The notes: generated by a model not told the origin, from the letters alone. Counted from the first letter of the stretch, positions 25,253-35,024 are shown. The stretch: DNA of 64,000 nucleotides from Pseudomonas sp. DTU12.3 (GCF_004124275.1 NZ_CP027218.1:1801501-1865500), one strand, 5' to 3'. Made by a program: numbers and translations.

Positions 25253-26680
25253 ATGTCGATACCTAGCTTGAAGTCTTATCTCTCCATTTTCGCCACCGTG
25301 CTGGTGCTGGGCCAGGCAGTCCCTGCTGCGCAAGCAGCCGATCTGCCTGATTTCACCCAACTGGTCGAACAAGCCTCGCCTGCGGTAGTGAACATCAGTA
25401 CCACGCAGAAGCTGCCGGATCGCAAGGTGAACCAGCAGATGCCTGATCTGGAAGGCTTGCCGCCCATGCTGCGCGAGTTCTTCGAGCGCGGCATGCCTCA
25501 GCAGCGTTCGCCGCGCGGTGATCGTCAGCGTGAAGCACAGTCGCTGGGTTCTGGCTTCATCATTTCCCCGGACGGTTACATCCTCACCAACAACCATGTG
25601 ATTGCCGATGCTGACGAAATCCTCGTTCGCCTCGCTGATCGCAGTGAAATGAAAGCCAAGCTGGTCGGCACCGATCCACGTTCCGACGTGGCCTTGCTGA
25701 AAATCGAAGGCAAGGATCTGCCGGTGCTCAAGCTCGGCAAATCCCAGGATCTGAAAGCCGGCCAGTGGGTCGTCGCGATCGGTTCGCCATTCGGCTTTGA
25801 CCACACGGTGACACAAGGTATCGTCAGCGCCGTCGGTCGCAGCCTGCCGAACGAAAACTATGTGCCGTTCATCCAGACCGACGTGCCGATCAACCCGGGT
25901 AACTCCGGTGGCCCGCTGTTCAACCTGAACGGTGAAGTAGTCGGCATCAACTCGCAGATTTACACCCGCTCCGGTGGCTTCATGGGCGTGTCGTTCGCCA
26001 TTCCGATCGACGTGGCGATGGATGTTTCCAATCAACTGAAGAGCGGTGGCAAAGTCAGCCGTGGCTGGTTGGGCGTCGTCATCCAGGAAGTGAACAAGGA
26101 TCTCGCCGAGTCGTTTGGTCTGGATAAACCGGCCGGTGCACTGGTTGCGCAGATTCAGGATGACGGCCCGGCTGCAAAGGGTGGGCTGCAAGTCGGCGAC
26201 GTGATTCTCAGCATGAACGGTCAGCCGATCGTCATGTCTGCCGACCTGCCACATCTGGTCGGTGCATTGAAGGCTGGCGCCAAAGCCAATCTGGAAGTGA
26301 TTCGTGAAGGTAAGCGCAAAAACGTCGAACTGACGGTTGGCGCCATCCCGGATGAAGACAAGGAGCTGGATGCCCTGCCGAAGACCGGCGCTGAAAGCAC
26401 CAGCAATCGCCTCGGTGTTTCGGTTGGCGAACTGACCGCCGAGCAGAAGAAAACCTACGACCTCAAAGGTGGTGTGGTGATCAAGGAAGTGCAGGATGGC
26501 CCTGCCGCCCTGATCGGCCTGCAGCCAGGTGATGTGATCACGCACCTGAACAACCAGGCCATCGGCTCTACCAAAGAGTTCGGTGAAATCGCCAAGGCGC
26601 TGCCGAAGAACCGTTCGGTGTCGATGCGGGTTCTGCGTCAAGGTCGCGCCAGCTTCATTACCTTCAAACTGGCTGAGTAA
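25253..26680 (+). CDS. mucD: Periplasmic serine protease MucD (DegP/HtrA family)
   Basis: The 475-residue precursor has a signal peptide ending AAQA near residue 28. The trypsin-like domain has catalytic triad His115 (NNHVIADADE), Asp145 (RSDVALLK) and Ser218 (PGNSGGPLF), and two PDZ domains follow. MucD degrades misfolded envelope proteins and lowers AlgU activation. ATG 25253 follows GGGAG. The 210 bases between mucB and mucD contain only a weak hairpin (about 25134-25157) and no mucC. Confidence 0.96.
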   Translation: MSIPSLKSYLSIFATVLVLGQAVPAAQAADLPDFTQLVEQASPAVVNISTTQKLPDRKVNQQMPDLEGLPPMLREFFERGMPQQRSPRGDRQREAQSLGSGFIISPDGYILTNNHVIADADEILVRLADRSEMKAKLVGTDPRSDVALLKIEGKDLPVLKLGKSQDLKAGQWVVAIGSPFGFDHTVTQGIVSAVGRSLPNENYVPFIQTDVPINPGNSGGPLFNLNGEVVGINSQIYTRSGGFMGVSFAIPIDVAMDVSNQLKSGGKVSRGWLGVVIQEVNKDLAESFGLDKPAGALVAQIQDDGPAAKGGLQVGDVILSMNGQPIVMSADLPHLVGALKAGAKANLEVIREGKRKNVELTVGAIPDEDKELDALPKTGAESTSNRLGVSVGELTAEQKKTYDLKGGVVIKEVQDGPAALIGLQPGDVITHLNNQAIGSTKEFGEIAKALPKNRSVSMRVLRQGRASFITFKLAE

Positions 26681-26701
26681 TCCAGCGGTAAGTTAAAAAA
26701 G

Positions 26702-26729
26702 AAACCGCCTCGAAAGAGGCGGTTTTTTT
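26702..26729. terminator. Rho-independent terminator between mucD and bepA
   Basis: The arms AAACCGCCTC and GAGGCGGTTT enclose a GAAA-type loop and a T-run follows. It ends the algU operon and, with A-runs on the other side, could also end the convergent bepA. Confidence 0.9.
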
Positions 26730-26761
26730 GTGCCTGAAGCTTTTGTCTTGCGCTGATGGAC

Positions 26762-28195
26762 TCAGCCCATCATGTCCTTGATCATGCGCTCCTGTTCCAT
26801 CAGCTCACGTTGACGGGCATCGATCCGCGAGGACAGCGGGAAGTTGTTGCCGGCCTTGCGCTTGGCGAAGTCCAGTTGCTGGATCGCCTGACGATAATCA
26901 CCTACCAGCGCAAAGTATTCGGCGCGGGCCTGATGCAGACCGATGATATTGCCCGACAGGCCGCGAGTCTCGGCCACCTGATACCAGACGTCCGGATCAT
27001 CCGGGCGCGACTTGAGCAGGCCTTCCAGCGCCTTCTCGGCATCCGCCGCACGATTCTCTTTCAGCAGCAGATCGACACGAACCTGATTCAGCGGGTAGTT
27101 GCCCGGATATTGCGTGAGCATCCGGTCAACCCGCGACTGTGCGTCGGGCAAGCGATTGTTGGTGATGTCCAGATCGACTTGCGCGAGGTTGTAGATGATC
27201 TCGTTCGGCGACTTCGCCAGCAGTTGTTTCAAGTTTTCGCGCGCTTCATTCAATTGGCCGCCCTTGATTTGCGCGATGGCCAGGCCATAACGCGCAACAT
27301 CGCTTTGCGGGTTCTCATCCAGCTGCGCGCGGAAGCGTTTGGCGCCCAGGCCCGGAGTTTCTTCGTAGATCAACTGCACGCGCGCGCGAATCAACTGATA
27401 GCGCATGGTGTCTTCGATGCCGCCCGGTTTGGCCTGTTCGGCGCGGTTACGGGTGTCGGCGATACGCGACTCGGTTACCGGGTGAGTCAGCAGGAATTCC
27501 GGCGGTTTGGCGTCGAAGCGATATTGGCGCATCAGACGCTCGAACATGGTCGGCATCGAGCGCGGATCGTATCCGGCCTTTTCCAGATTGAGGATGCCGA
27601 TGCGATCGGCTTCCTGTTCGTTCTGCCGGGAGAAAGTCCGTTGCGACTGAATCGCCGCCGCTTGCGTACCGGCAATGGTCGCGATCCCGGCTTCACCGCC
27701 GCCGGCCGCCGCAATGACGATGCCGGCCAGCAGTGCGGCCATCATCGGCACCTGCATGCGCTGCGAGGCTTCGACGCCACGGGCGAAGTGGCGTTGCGAC
27801 AAGTGAGCCAATTCGTGCGCCAGTACCGACGCGTACTCGCCTTCGGTCTGCGCATTGAGGAACAGGCCGCCGTTGACCCCGACAACGCCACCAGGCGCTG
27901 CGAAAGCGTTGAGCTGCGGACTGTTGATCAGAATGAATTCGAGGCGGCGGTCGGTGACCTGGCTGGTCTCCACCAGCTTGTAAACGCTGGACTCGACGTA
28001 GTCCTTGAGCTGCGGATCGTTGAGCTGTGAAACCTGACTGCGCAGCATGGCCAGCCAGGCGCGACCGAGCTGATATTCCTGTTGCGGCGAGACGATGGCA
28101 GAACTGGCGTCGCCAAGTGACGGCAGATCGTCGGCAAAGCCCGGTGAGGCGAGCAGGCAAGCGAGCGTCAGCAGGGTAGGGCGCAGAAAAGTCAT
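26762..28195 (-). CDS. bepA: Periplasmic M48 metalloprotease/chaperone, BepA-like
   Basis: The 477-residue precursor has a signal peptide (about 21 residues, ending GFA), an M48 metallopeptidase domain with HELAH at 127-131 and a downstream EADRIG ligand segment. A C-terminal TPR region runs from about 290 to 460. BepA helps LptD and BAM-dependent outer-membrane assembly and degrades stalled substrates. ATG 28195 is preferred to the in-frame 28216 because it begins the signal peptide directly. It is divergent from tusA, as in P. aeruginosa PA1005/PA1006. Confidence 0.9.
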   Translation of the reverse strand: MTFLRPTLLTLACLLASPGFADDLPSLGDASSAIVSPQQEYQLGRAWLAMLRSQVSQLNDPQLKDYVESSVYKLVETSQVTDRRLEFILINSPQLNAFAAPGGVVGVNGGLFLNAQTEGEYASVLAHELAHLSQRHFARGVEASQRMQVPMMAALLAGIVIAAAGGGEAGIATIAGTQAAAIQSQRTFSRQNEQEADRIGILNLEKAGYDPRSMPTMFERLMRQYRFDAKPPEFLLTHPVTESRIADTRNRAEQAKPGGIEDTMRYQLIRARVQLIYEETPGLGAKRFRAQLDENPQSDVARYGLAIAQIKGGQLNEARENLKQLLAKSPNEIIYNLAQVDLDITNNRLPDAQSRVDRMLTQYPGNYPLNQVRVDLLLKENRAADAEKALEGLLKSRPDDPDVWYQVAETRGLSGNIIGLHQARAEYFALVGDYRQAIQQLDFAKRKAGNNFPLSSRIDARQRELMEQERMIKDMMG

Positions 28196-28293
28196 GCACA
28201 AAGCCTTAGAAGACAAAGACCTTACTGTAGCCGGACACCGGGCCTGCGACCAGATATTCTAGGCAGCTCGACGACCACAACCGGAGTGACGCA

Positions 28294-28533
28294 ATGACTG
28301 ACGCTGTAGCCCATGATGTTGAACTGGACGCCAGTGGCCTCAATTGCCCGTTGCCGTTGCTCAAGGCAAAAATGGAACTGAACAAGTTGGCCAGTGGTGC
28401 GGTGCTCAAGGTGATCGCCACCGATGCCGGTTCGCAGCGCGACTTCCGCACCTTTGCCAAATTGGCCGGTCATACGCTGCTGCGCGAAGAAGACGAAGCA
28501 GGCATTTACCGCTATTGGTTGAAAAAAGCCTGA
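28294..28533 (+). CDS. TusA-family sulfurtransferase
   Basis: The 79-residue protein has the TusA/SirA motif LNCPLPLL with the sulfur-carrying Cys18. In P. aeruginosa the homologue PA1006 is linked to molybdenum cofactor maturation and nitrate respiration, so this is probably that paralogue rather than the tRNA-thiolation TusA. It begins an operon with the PerM-like gene 32 bases downstream. Confidence 0.88.
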   Translation: MTDAVAHDVELDASGLNCPLPLLKAKMELNKLASGAVLKVIATDAGSQRDFRTFAKLAGHTLLREEDEAGIYRYWLKKA

Positions 28534-28565
28534 TACCGCCAGCGTAAAAGACCTAAGGAATATTG

Positions 28566-29636
28566 ATGTTCAAAGTGTTACGCGACTGGATTCAGCGCTA
28601 CTTCTCCGATGAAGAAGCCGTGGTGCTGGCGGTGCTGTTGTTTCTCGCTTTTACCGCCGTGCTCACCCTCGGTGGCATGCTCGCGCCAGTGTTGGCGGGA
28701 ATGGTGCTGGCGTATCTGATGCAAGGGCTGGTCGTCACCCTCGAACGCCTGCGCGTCCCCGGCGCCGCCGCAGTGGGACTGGTATTTGCGTTGTTCATGG
28801 GCGTGCTGATGGTATTCATTGTCGTGGTCGTGCCGTTGCTCTGGCACCAGTTGATCACGCTGTTCAACGAACTGCCGGGCATGCTCGCCAAGTGGCAATC
28901 GCTGCTGCTGTTGCTGCCGGAGCGCTATCCGCATCTGGTCTCCGACGAGCAGGTGCTGCAAGCCATCGAAGTGGCGCGCGGCGAGATCGGCAAGTTCGGC
29001 CAGTGGGCGCTGACGTTTTCGCTGTCGAGTCTGCCGCTGCTGGTGAACATCATGATCTATCTGGTGCTGGTGCCGATCCTGGTGTTTTTCTTCCTCAAGG
29101 ATCGCGCCATGATCGGCGAGTGGGTGCGTGGTTATCTGCCGCGTGAGCGGGCACTGATCACCCGGGTCGCGCAGGAAATGAACCGGCAGATCGCCAACTA
29201 CATTCGCGGCAAGGTTATCGAGATCGTGATTTGTGGCGGTGTGACCTACATCGCTTTCGTTGCGCTCGGACTCAACTACGCGGCGCTGCTGGCGTTGTTG
29301 GTCGGCGTGTCGGTGGTGGTGCCGTACGTTGGCGCCGTGGTGGTGACCGTGCCGGTGTTGCTGATTGCGCTGTTCCAGTGGGGCTGGAGCGATCAGTTCA
29401 TTTATCTGATGGCGGTCTACGGGATCATTCAGACACTGGATGGCAACGTGCTGGTGCCATTGCTGTTCTCGGAGGCGGTCAACCTGCACCCGGTGGCAAT
29501 CATCTGTGCGGTGCTGTTGTTTGGCGGCTTGTGGGGATTCTGGGGAGTGTTCTTTGCGATCCCGCTGGCGACGCTGTTCAAGGCAGTATTGGATGCTTGG
29601 CCGCGTAAGGAACCGGAAGTGGCGCCGCTACTTTGA
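28566..29636 (+). CDS. AI-2E/PerM family transporter
   Basis: The 356-residue protein has about eight hydrophobic segments and the family block YGIIQTLDGNVLVPLLFSEAV near residue 285, typical of the AI-2 exporter superfamily. Members differ widely in substrate. The position after the TusA-like gene corresponds to PA1007 (perM). ATG 28566 follows AAGGAATATTG and is preferred to the adjacent TTG. Confidence 0.85.
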   Translation: MFKVLRDWIQRYFSDEEAVVLAVLLFLAFTAVLTLGGMLAPVLAGMVLAYLMQGLVVTLERLRVPGAAAVGLVFALFMGVLMVFIVVVVPLLWHQLITLFNELPGMLAKWQSLLLLLPERYPHLVSDEQVLQAIEVARGEIGKFGQWALTFSLSSLPLLVNIMIYLVLVPILVFFFLKDRAMIGEWVRGYLPRERALITRVAQEMNRQIANYIRGKVIEIVICGGVTYIAFVALGLNYAALLALLVGVSVVVPYVGAVVVTVPVLLIALFQWGWSDQFIYLMAVYGIIQTLDGNVLVPLLFSEAVNLHPVAIICAVLLFGGLWGFWGVFFAIPLATLFKAVLDAWPRKEPEVAPLL

Positions 29637-29641
29637 AAGCA

Positions 29642-29745
29642 AAGATCGCAGCCTTCGGCAGCTCCTACAAGGGTCGTGTTACCGCGAAATATGCGATCGG
29701 ACATCGAATCTTGTAGGAGCTGCCGCAGGCTGCGATCTTTTGATC
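29642..29745. repeat. REP pair, inverted (GTAGGAGCTGCCG type)
   Basis: Arms AGATCGCAGCCTTCGGCAGC (from 29644) and TGTAGGAGCTGCCGCAGGCT (from 29712) face each other across about 40 bases. They lie between the convergent perM-like and bcp genes, filling the whole 109-base gap, and may act as a bidirectional terminator structure. Confidence 0.88.
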
Positions 29746-30219
29746 TCAGGCCTTGTTCAAATCCTGAGCAGCAGCCAAAACCGCATCAACATGCCCAGGC
29801 ACCTTCACGCCACGCCATTCCTGGCGTAGCACACCGTCTTTATCGATCAGGAAAGTGCTGCGATCAACGCCCAGGTATTCCTTGCCGTAAAGTTTCTTAA
29901 GCTTGATCACGTCGAACAGCTGGCAGACAGCCTCGTCCTTGTCGCTGATCAGCTCGAACGGAAATGCCTGCTTGCCCTTGAAGTTCTCGTGGGACTTCAC
30001 GCTGTCGCGCGAAATGCCGAAAATTTCCGTGTTGGCAGCCTGAAATGCTGCGTATTGATCACGAAAGCCCTGGCCTTCTGTGGTGCAGCCCGGGGTGCTG
30101 TCCTTCGGATAGAAGTAAATCACCACTTGCTTGCCTTTCAGGGCAGACAGGCTGACGGTCTGCCCGCTGGTGGCAGGTGCTTCGAAATCCGCAACCGGTT
30201 GGTCGATGACGACGGCCAT
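29746..30219 (-). CDS. bcp: Peroxiredoxin Bcp (thioredoxin-dependent thiol peroxidase)
   Basis: The 157-residue protein has the peroxidatic motif PGCTTEG with Cys45, the usual Bcp position. Cys50, the resolving cysteine of E. coli Bcp, is absent here, so it may act as a 1-Cys enzyme or use another residue such as the Cys in DEAVCQLF near 99. It reduces hydroperoxides in the cytoplasm. It lies ten bases after gcvR and is probably co-transcribed with it. Confidence 0.93.
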   Translation of the reverse strand: MAVVIDQPVADFEAPATSGQTVSLSALKGKQVVIYFYPKDSTPGCTTEGQGFRDQYAAFQAANTEIFGISRDSVKSHENFKGKQAFPFELISDKDEAVCQLFDVIKLKKLYGKEYLGVDRSTFLIDKDGVLRQEWRGVKVPGHVDAVLAAAQDLNKA

Positions 30220-30229
30220 GAAAGCTTCC

Positions 30230-30790
30230 TTACATTGGGTTTTGTGGGCGCCAAGGCTCGATCAGTGCGTCCAGGTTCATCGCATCGGCGAAGTCGAGGA
30301 ACTGATCGCGCAGCCAGCTGATCTGGGTGCCGGCCGGCAGGGTCACGGTGAACGTGGCGTTGAGCATGGTGCCGCCGGTCTGTGGCGCCTGATACGTGTC
30401 GCACGTCAGGTTTTCCAGTTCGACATTGTGATCCATGAAGAACTGGCACAGCTCATTGATGATGTCCGGGCGATACGCGGAACTGACGTAAGCCACGTAC
30501 GGCAGGGCCTGTGGACGATTTTCCAGCGCGGCGCTGCGCACCACGTTAACGGTGAACGCGTGCTTTTTGGCGAGCCCCGACAGGCTGCCTTCCAGGCGGG
30601 CGAGGGCGTCCCAGCTGCCGGTGATCTCAAGGATCAGCGCGCTGCACTCGCCGTGGCGGGTCAGGCGTGACGTGACTACGGCGCAGCGATTTTCATGGCT
30701 GGCGCGGCACAGGACGTTGGTCAGCTCCATGGGGTTGGCGCCGAGGGCACTGATGACAAGGAATTGTTCGCGGACTGTGGGGGTGGACAT
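30230..30790 (-). CDS. gcvR: Glycine cleavage system regulator GcvR-like (two ACT domains)
   Basis: The 186-residue protein begins STPTVREQFLVISALGANP and consists of two ACT domains (about 8-85 and 92-170). GcvR-type proteins bind glycine and modulate GcvA in enteric bacteria; in pseudomonads the target is not clear. The gene is divergent from dapA and leads the bcp transcript. The 337 bases between gcvR and dapA contain no gene that I recognise and must hold both promoters. Confidence 0.85.
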   Translation of the reverse strand: MSTPTVREQFLVISALGANPMELTNVLCRASHENRCAVVTSRLTRHGECSALILEITGSWDALARLEGSLSGLAKKHAFTVNVVRSAALENRPQALPYVAYVSSAYRPDIINELCQFFMDHNVELENLTCDTYQAPQTGGTMLNATFTVTLPAGTQISWLRDQFLDFADAMNLDALIEPWRPQNPM

Positions 30791-31127
30791 GCAGCATTCC
30801 TAAAGCGATGAGCGGTCGGTAGGTTAACGGGCGTTGGTCGCCGGGAGTGCCTGTGATGACCCGATCTGGCTGTCCTTTCAGAAAACTCCGGCAAGCTCGC
30901 GGCTCGCTCCACTATAGCGGGAGCGCGTCGATGCGACGCAGGAACGGGGTCTGGGAGGCCGTAAAGGGAGGCTGGAACCCGGCGTACAAGCTGATCAATA
31001 CCGATCAAAGTCTGAAGGGTAGCGAAAAGCGGCGCCAAGGGGAATGGCGGCAGCGCAGTACTTCGCTTGTGCAAGCATCTTGGCGCCAGTACCATTACCG
31101 CTCTCTTTTTCCGGCAGGAGCGGTTTC

Positions 31128-32006
31128 ATGATTGCGGGCAGTATGGTGGCACTGGTCACTCCCATGGATGCACAAGGGCGTCTTGACTGGGACAGCCTCA
31201 GCAAACTCGTGGACTTCCATCTCAAGAACGGCACCCATGCCATTGTCGCGGTCGGTACTACCGGCGAGTCGGCAACCCTTGATGTTGAAGAACACATCGC
31301 CGTCATCAAAGCCGTGGTCAAACAGGTTGCCGGGCGTATTCCGGTCATCGCCGGCACTGGCGCCAACTCGACCCGCGAAGCCGTCGAGCTGACCCGCAAC
31401 GCCAAGGAAGCCGGTGCCGATGCCTGCCTGCTGGTCGTTCCGTACTACAACAAGCCGACCCAGGAAGGCTTGTACCAGCACTTCAAGTTCATCGCTGAAG
31501 CGGTCGACATTCCACAGATTCTCTACAACGTTCCTGGCCGCACGTCTTGCGACATGCAGGCCGAGACCGTGATTCGCCTGTCCACCGTGCCGAACATCAT
31601 CGGTATCAAGGAAGCCACTGGCGACCTGAAGCGCGCCAAGGCGATCATTGATGGTGTGAGCAAGGACTTCATCGTGCTGTCCGGCGATGATCCGACCGCC
31701 GTCGAGCTCATCCTGCTGGGTGGCAAAGGCAATATCTCTGTTACCGCCAACGTCGCTCCGCGCGAAATGGCCGACCTGTGCGAGGCCGCGCTCAAGGGCG
31801 ACGCCGACACCGCACGGGCAATCAACGAAAAACTGATGCCGCTGCACAAAGACCTGTTCATCGAAGCCAATCCGATTCCGGTGAAATGGGCTTTGGTTGA
31901 AATGGGCCTGATGCACGAAGGCATCCGCCTGCCGCTGACCTGGCTGAGCACACCTTGTCATGAAACGTTGCGCTCGGCCCTGCGCCAGTGCAGCGTCCTG
32001 GTTTAA
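31128..32006 (+). CDS. dapA: 4-hydroxy-tetrahydrodipicolinate synthase
   Basis: DapA condenses pyruvate with aspartate semialdehyde in the diaminopimelate/lysine pathway. The 292-residue protein starts [20 protein letters not shown] and has the motifs AVGTTGES and [10 protein letters not shown]. The Schiff-base lysine lies in GIKEATGD near residue 161. ATG 31128 follows GCAGGAG at suitable spacing. It heads dapA-bamC-MBL-purC, a conserved Pseudomonas operon. Confidence 0.97.
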   Translation: MIAGSMVALVTPMDAQGRLDWDSLSKLVDFHLKNGTHAIVAVGTTGESATLDVEEHIAVIKAVVKQVAGRIPVIAGTGANSTREAVELTRNAKEAGADACLLVVPYYNKPTQEGLYQHFKFIAEAVDIPQILYNVPGRTSCDMQAETVIRLSTVPNIIGIKEATGDLKRAKAIIDGVSKDFIVLSGDDPTAVELILLGGKGNISVTANVAPREMADLCEAALKGDADTARAINEKLMPLHKDLFIEANPIPVKWALVEMGLMHEGIRLPLTWLSTPCHETLRSALRQCSVLV

Positions 32007-32023
32007 TTGAGGAAGTACAACGC

Positions 32024-33139
32024 ATGAAGCGAATGGCCGGACTTTCCGCACTTGCCTTGATTATCTCCAGCACCAGTGGCTGCGGATGGGTCTGGGGCCC
32101 GGAAGGTTATTTCCGTGACCGTGGTAGCGATTACCTGGAAGCGCAACAGACTGCACCGATGCAACTGCCACCGGATGTCAGCACTTCCAAGCGTCTGGAT
32201 CCGCTGCTGCCGATCCCGCGCAACGTTGCTGATGACACCGCCAAGGGCGAGTACGTGGTTCCACGTCCTCAGCCGTTGGCGGCGATCGCCGATGCCACCG
32301 ACTACTCGCTGCAGAAGAGCGGCGATTCGCGTTGGGTCATGGCCCAGCATCCACCGGCCGAAGTCTGGCCAGTGGCGGTGCAGTTCTTCCAGGACAACGG
32401 TTTCCGTCTGGATGAACAGCGTCCGCAAACCGGCGAATTCACTACCACCTGGCAGCATTCCGATGAGTTGTCCGCGTCGATGGCCAAGCGCCTGAGCGCG
32501 GCCGGCATCGCCAGCGACAGCGAAACCCGCGTCCGTGTCCGCATCGAGCCAGGCGTGCAGCGCAACACCAGTGAAATCTACGTGGTCAGCGCCGAGCGTC
32601 CTGCCGGCAGCACTGCCGATGTCGATTTCACCAACCGTTCGGTAAACACTGGCCTGGACGCAGCCCTGGTCGACGACATGCTCGCGAGCATGAGCCGGAT
32701 CTCCGAGAAGGGCGGTTCGGTGTCGATGCTGGCCTCGCGTGATTTCGATACGCCGAGCCGTGTCAGCCTCAGCGAAGACGGCAGCGGCAACCCGGTGTTG
32801 AACGTCGGTACCGATCTGGACCGTGCCTGGTCGAGTGTTGGCCGTGCGCTGGAGCAAGGCGAATGGCGCGTTGAAGACATCAACCGCAGCCTCGGCCTGT
32901 ACTACATCAACCTGGCCGAAAAAGCCGAGAAGAAAGACGACAAGCCTGGTTTCTTCAGCAGCCTGTTCGGCAGCGCGCCGACCAAGGAAGAAGTTGAGTC
33001 CCGTGCCGAGCGTTATCAGGTTCGCCTGAGCAAGGTTGGCGAGAATATTCAGGTGACCGTCGAGAAAAACATCAACACCGTTGCGCCGGCTGAAGTGGCG
33101 CGCAAAGTGCTGAGCGTGATTCAGGACAACCTGGGCTGA
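32024..33139 (+). CDS. bamC: Outer-membrane assembly lipoprotein BamC
   Basis: The 371-residue lipoprotein precursor has a signal peptide with lipobox TSGC (Cys20). An unstructured N-terminal stretch and two helix-grip domains follow, as in the NlpB/BamC family. It is an accessory part of the BAM complex that inserts beta-barrel proteins. It starts 17 bases after dapA, the arrangement seen in E. coli and P. aeruginosa. Confidence 0.93.
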   Translation: MKRMAGLSALALIISSTSGCGWVWGPEGYFRDRGSDYLEAQQTAPMQLPPDVSTSKRLDPLLPIPRNVADDTAKGEYVVPRPQPLAAIADATDYSLQKSGDSRWVMAQHPPAEVWPVAVQFFQDNGFRLDEQRPQTGEFTTTWQHSDELSASMAKRLSAAGIASDSETRVRVRIEPGVQRNTSEIYVVSAERPAGSTADVDFTNRSVNTGLDAALVDDMLASMSRISEKGGSVSMLASRDFDTPSRVSLSEDGSGNPVLNVGTDLDRAWSSVGRALEQGEWRVEDINRSLGLYYINLAEKAEKKDDKPGFFSSLFGSAPTKEEVESRAERYQVRLSKVGENIQVTVEKNINTVAPAEVARKVLSVIQDNLG

Positions 33140-33145
33140 TCAACC

Positions 33146-33907
33146 ATGCGTTTTGCCGTTCTCGGCAGCGGTAGCCAAGGGAACGGCACGCTGATCGCCA
33201 GTGCTGATACGTATGTGCTGGTGGATTGTGGTTTTTCCCTGCGGGAAACCGAAAAACGCCTGTTGCGCCTGGGTGTGAACCCGGCGCAACTGAGCGCGAT
33301 ACTCGTAACCCACGAACATGCCGACCACGTGCATGGCGTGGGTTTGCTGTCTCGGCGCTACAATCTACCGGTCTACCTCAGTCGCGGCACACTGCGCGGG
33401 ATGCGCAAACCGATTGAACCCGCAGGCTTTCTGGCCGGCGGCGAGCAACTGCAGATCGGTGCACTGAACATCGGGGTCATTGCCGTGGCCCATGATGCAC
33501 AGGAACCGACCCAATATGTTTTCAGTGATCACGAGCAGCGGCGCTTCGGCCTGCTGACCGACCTGGGTTCCTATTGCGAGCGGGTGCTGGACGGTTATCG
33601 GGATCTCGATGCATTGATGATCGAGTCCAACCATTGTCGCGACATGCTGGCCCGTGGTCATTACCCGTACTTTCTCAAGCAGCGGGTGGGCGGCGAGCTG
33701 GGACATTTGAACAACCATCAGGCGGCATTCCTGGTGTCCGAGTTGGGTTGGCAGGGTTTGCAACACCTGGTCCTGGCCCATCTGAGCAGCAAGAACAACA
33801 TGCCGCAGCTGGCCCGGCAATGTTTCGTCGACACCCTCGGGTGCGACCCGGACTGGCTGCAACTGGCCGATCAAGATTCAGGGCTCGACTGGCGCCACAT
33901 CGCCTAG
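33146..33907 (+). CDS. Metallo-beta-lactamase fold hydrolase (YycJ/PA1012-like)
   Basis: The 253-residue protein begins MRFAVLGSGSQGNGTLI and has the dinuclear-metal motif THEHADHVHG near residue 54, plus ESNHC and later LAHLSSKNN ligands. This branch resembles phosphodiesterases acting on nucleic acids (YycJ/WalJ). The exact substrate is unknown. It lies six bases after bamC and 28 before purC. Confidence 0.88.
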   Translation: MRFAVLGSGSQGNGTLIASADTYVLVDCGFSLRETEKRLLRLGVNPAQLSAILVTHEHADHVHGVGLLSRRYNLPVYLSRGTLRGMRKPIEPAGFLAGGEQLQIGALNIGVIAVAHDAQEPTQYVFSDHEQRRFGLLTDLGSYCERVLDGYRDLDALMIESNHCRDMLARGHYPYFLKQRVGGELGHLNNHQAAFLVSELGWQGLQHLVLAHLSSKNNMPQLARQCFVDTLGCDPDWLQLADQDSGLDWRHIA

Positions 33908-33935
33908 CCCACCTACTTAGCAAGCGGAGCCCATC

Positions 33936-34649
33936 ATGGAAAAACGTGAAGAACTCTACCGCGGCAAAGCCAAATCGGTTTACAAGACCGACGACGCTGA
34001 CCGCTTGATCCTGCTGTTTCGCAACGACACTTCGGCGTTCGACGGCAAGCGCATCGAGCAGCTCGACCGCAAAGGCATGGTCAACAACAAGTTCAACGCC
34101 TTCATCATGCAGAAACTCGAAGCGGCCGGCATTCCGACCCAATTCGACAAACTGCTGGCCGACAACGAAGTTCTGGTGAAGAAGCTCGACATGATCCCGG
34201 TCGAGTGCGTTGTGCGTAACTACGCTGCCGGTAGCCTGGTCAAGCGTCTGGGCGTCGAAGAAGGCCTGAAGCTCAACCCTTACACCTTCGAACTGTTCCT
34301 CAAGGACGACGCCAAGGGCGACCCGTTCATCAACGAATCCCACGTCGTGGCATTCGGTTGGGGCACCGCCGAGCAACTGGTTCGCATGAAAGAACTGTCG
34401 CTCAAGGTCAACGAAGTCCTGACCAAGCTGTTCGACGACGCCGGCCTGCTGCTGGTCGACTTCAAGCTTGAGTTCGGCGTGTTCAGCGACGGCTCCATCG
34501 TCCTCGGTGACGAGTTCAGCCCGGACGGCTGCCGTCTGTGGGACAAGGACACCAAGAAGAAAATGGACAAGGACCGCTTCCGCCAGGGCCTCGGTGACGT
34601 CATCGAAGCCTACGAAGAAGTCGCCAATCGCCTGGGCGTACCGCTTTAA
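33936..34649 (+). CDS. purC: Phosphoribosylaminoimidazole-succinocarboxamide synthase
   Basis: PurC (SAICAR synthetase) joins CAIR and aspartate in purine synthesis. The 237-residue protein starts [20 protein letters not shown] and has the motifs [11 protein letters not shown] and [14 protein letters not shown] of the family. The length matches P. aeruginosa PurC. It is the last gene of the dapA operon. Confidence 0.97.
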   Translation: MEKREELYRGKAKSVYKTDDADRLILLFRNDTSAFDGKRIEQLDRKGMVNNKFNAFIMQKLEAAGIPTQFDKLLADNEVLVKKLDMIPVECVVRNYAAGSLVKRLGVEEGLKLNPYTFELFLKDDAKGDPFINESHVVAFGWGTAEQLVRMKELSLKVNEVLTKLFDDAGLLLVDFKLEFGVFSDGSIVLGDEFSPDGCRLWDKDTKKKMDKDRFRQGLGDVIEAYEEVANRLGVPL

Positions 34650-34694
34650 TCGACGCAAGCATCTGATAGCACGAAGAAATTTTCGAAAGAGGGT

Positions 34695-34722
34695 TTGCTT
34701 TCGGTAAAAGTGTTGTTATGAT
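34695..34722 (+). promoter_or_regulatory. Sigma-70 promoter of tRNA-Ser
   Basis: TTGCTT (34695-34700) and TATGAT (34717-34722) are separated by 16 bases. A GC-rich discriminator GCGCGCCG follows before the tRNA 5' end at 34733, as is typical for stringently controlled stable-RNA promoters. Confidence 0.75.
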
Positions 34723-34732
34723 GCGCGCCGTT

Positions 34733-34822
34733 GGAGAGATGCCAGAGTGGCCGAATGGGACGGATTCGAAATCCGTTGTACCTTCACCGGTACCTAGGGT
34801 TCGAATCCCTATCTCTCCGCCA
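34733..34822 (+). tRNA. tRNA-Ser (CGA)
   Basis: The 90-base sequence has acceptor arms GGAGAGA and TCTCTCC, a long class II variable arm, a T-arm with GGTTCGAATCCC and an anticodon loop TTCGAAA giving anticodon CGA. CCA is encoded. An AT-rich accessory segment follows downstream. Confidence 0.96.
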
Positions 34823-34830
34823 TTACATAG

Positions 34831-34866
34831 AAAAAGCCCCGTAGCTGAGAAGCTACGGGGCTTTTT
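34831..34866 (+). terminator. Rho-independent terminator after tRNA-Ser
   Basis: The arms AAAAAGCCCCGTAGCT and AGCTACGGGGCTTTTT enclose GAGA. This is a strong hairpin with a U-tract eight bases after the tRNA end. Confidence 0.93.
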
Positions 34867-35024
34867 CGTTTGCGTTGAAATAAAAGGTCGAAGAGGCAGC
34901 TTTCTTGCGCTCGATCCAGGGGCAGAATTATTCGGTTTCACAGATTGAAACCATTTGGTTCGGCGTTCGCTGGGTGGGGGTTCTACATGGGTGTTAGATT
35001 CTTCGCTGTGGAGAGGAGAGTTTA

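Noticed and set aside
25145..26641. 498-codon minus-strand ORF opposite mucD
   Set aside because: Shadow frame of a GC-rich gene; mucD has all catalytic residues and PDZ domains.
26756..28030. 424-codon plus-strand ORF opposite bepA
   Set aside because: Shadow of bepA; no domain and implausible composition.
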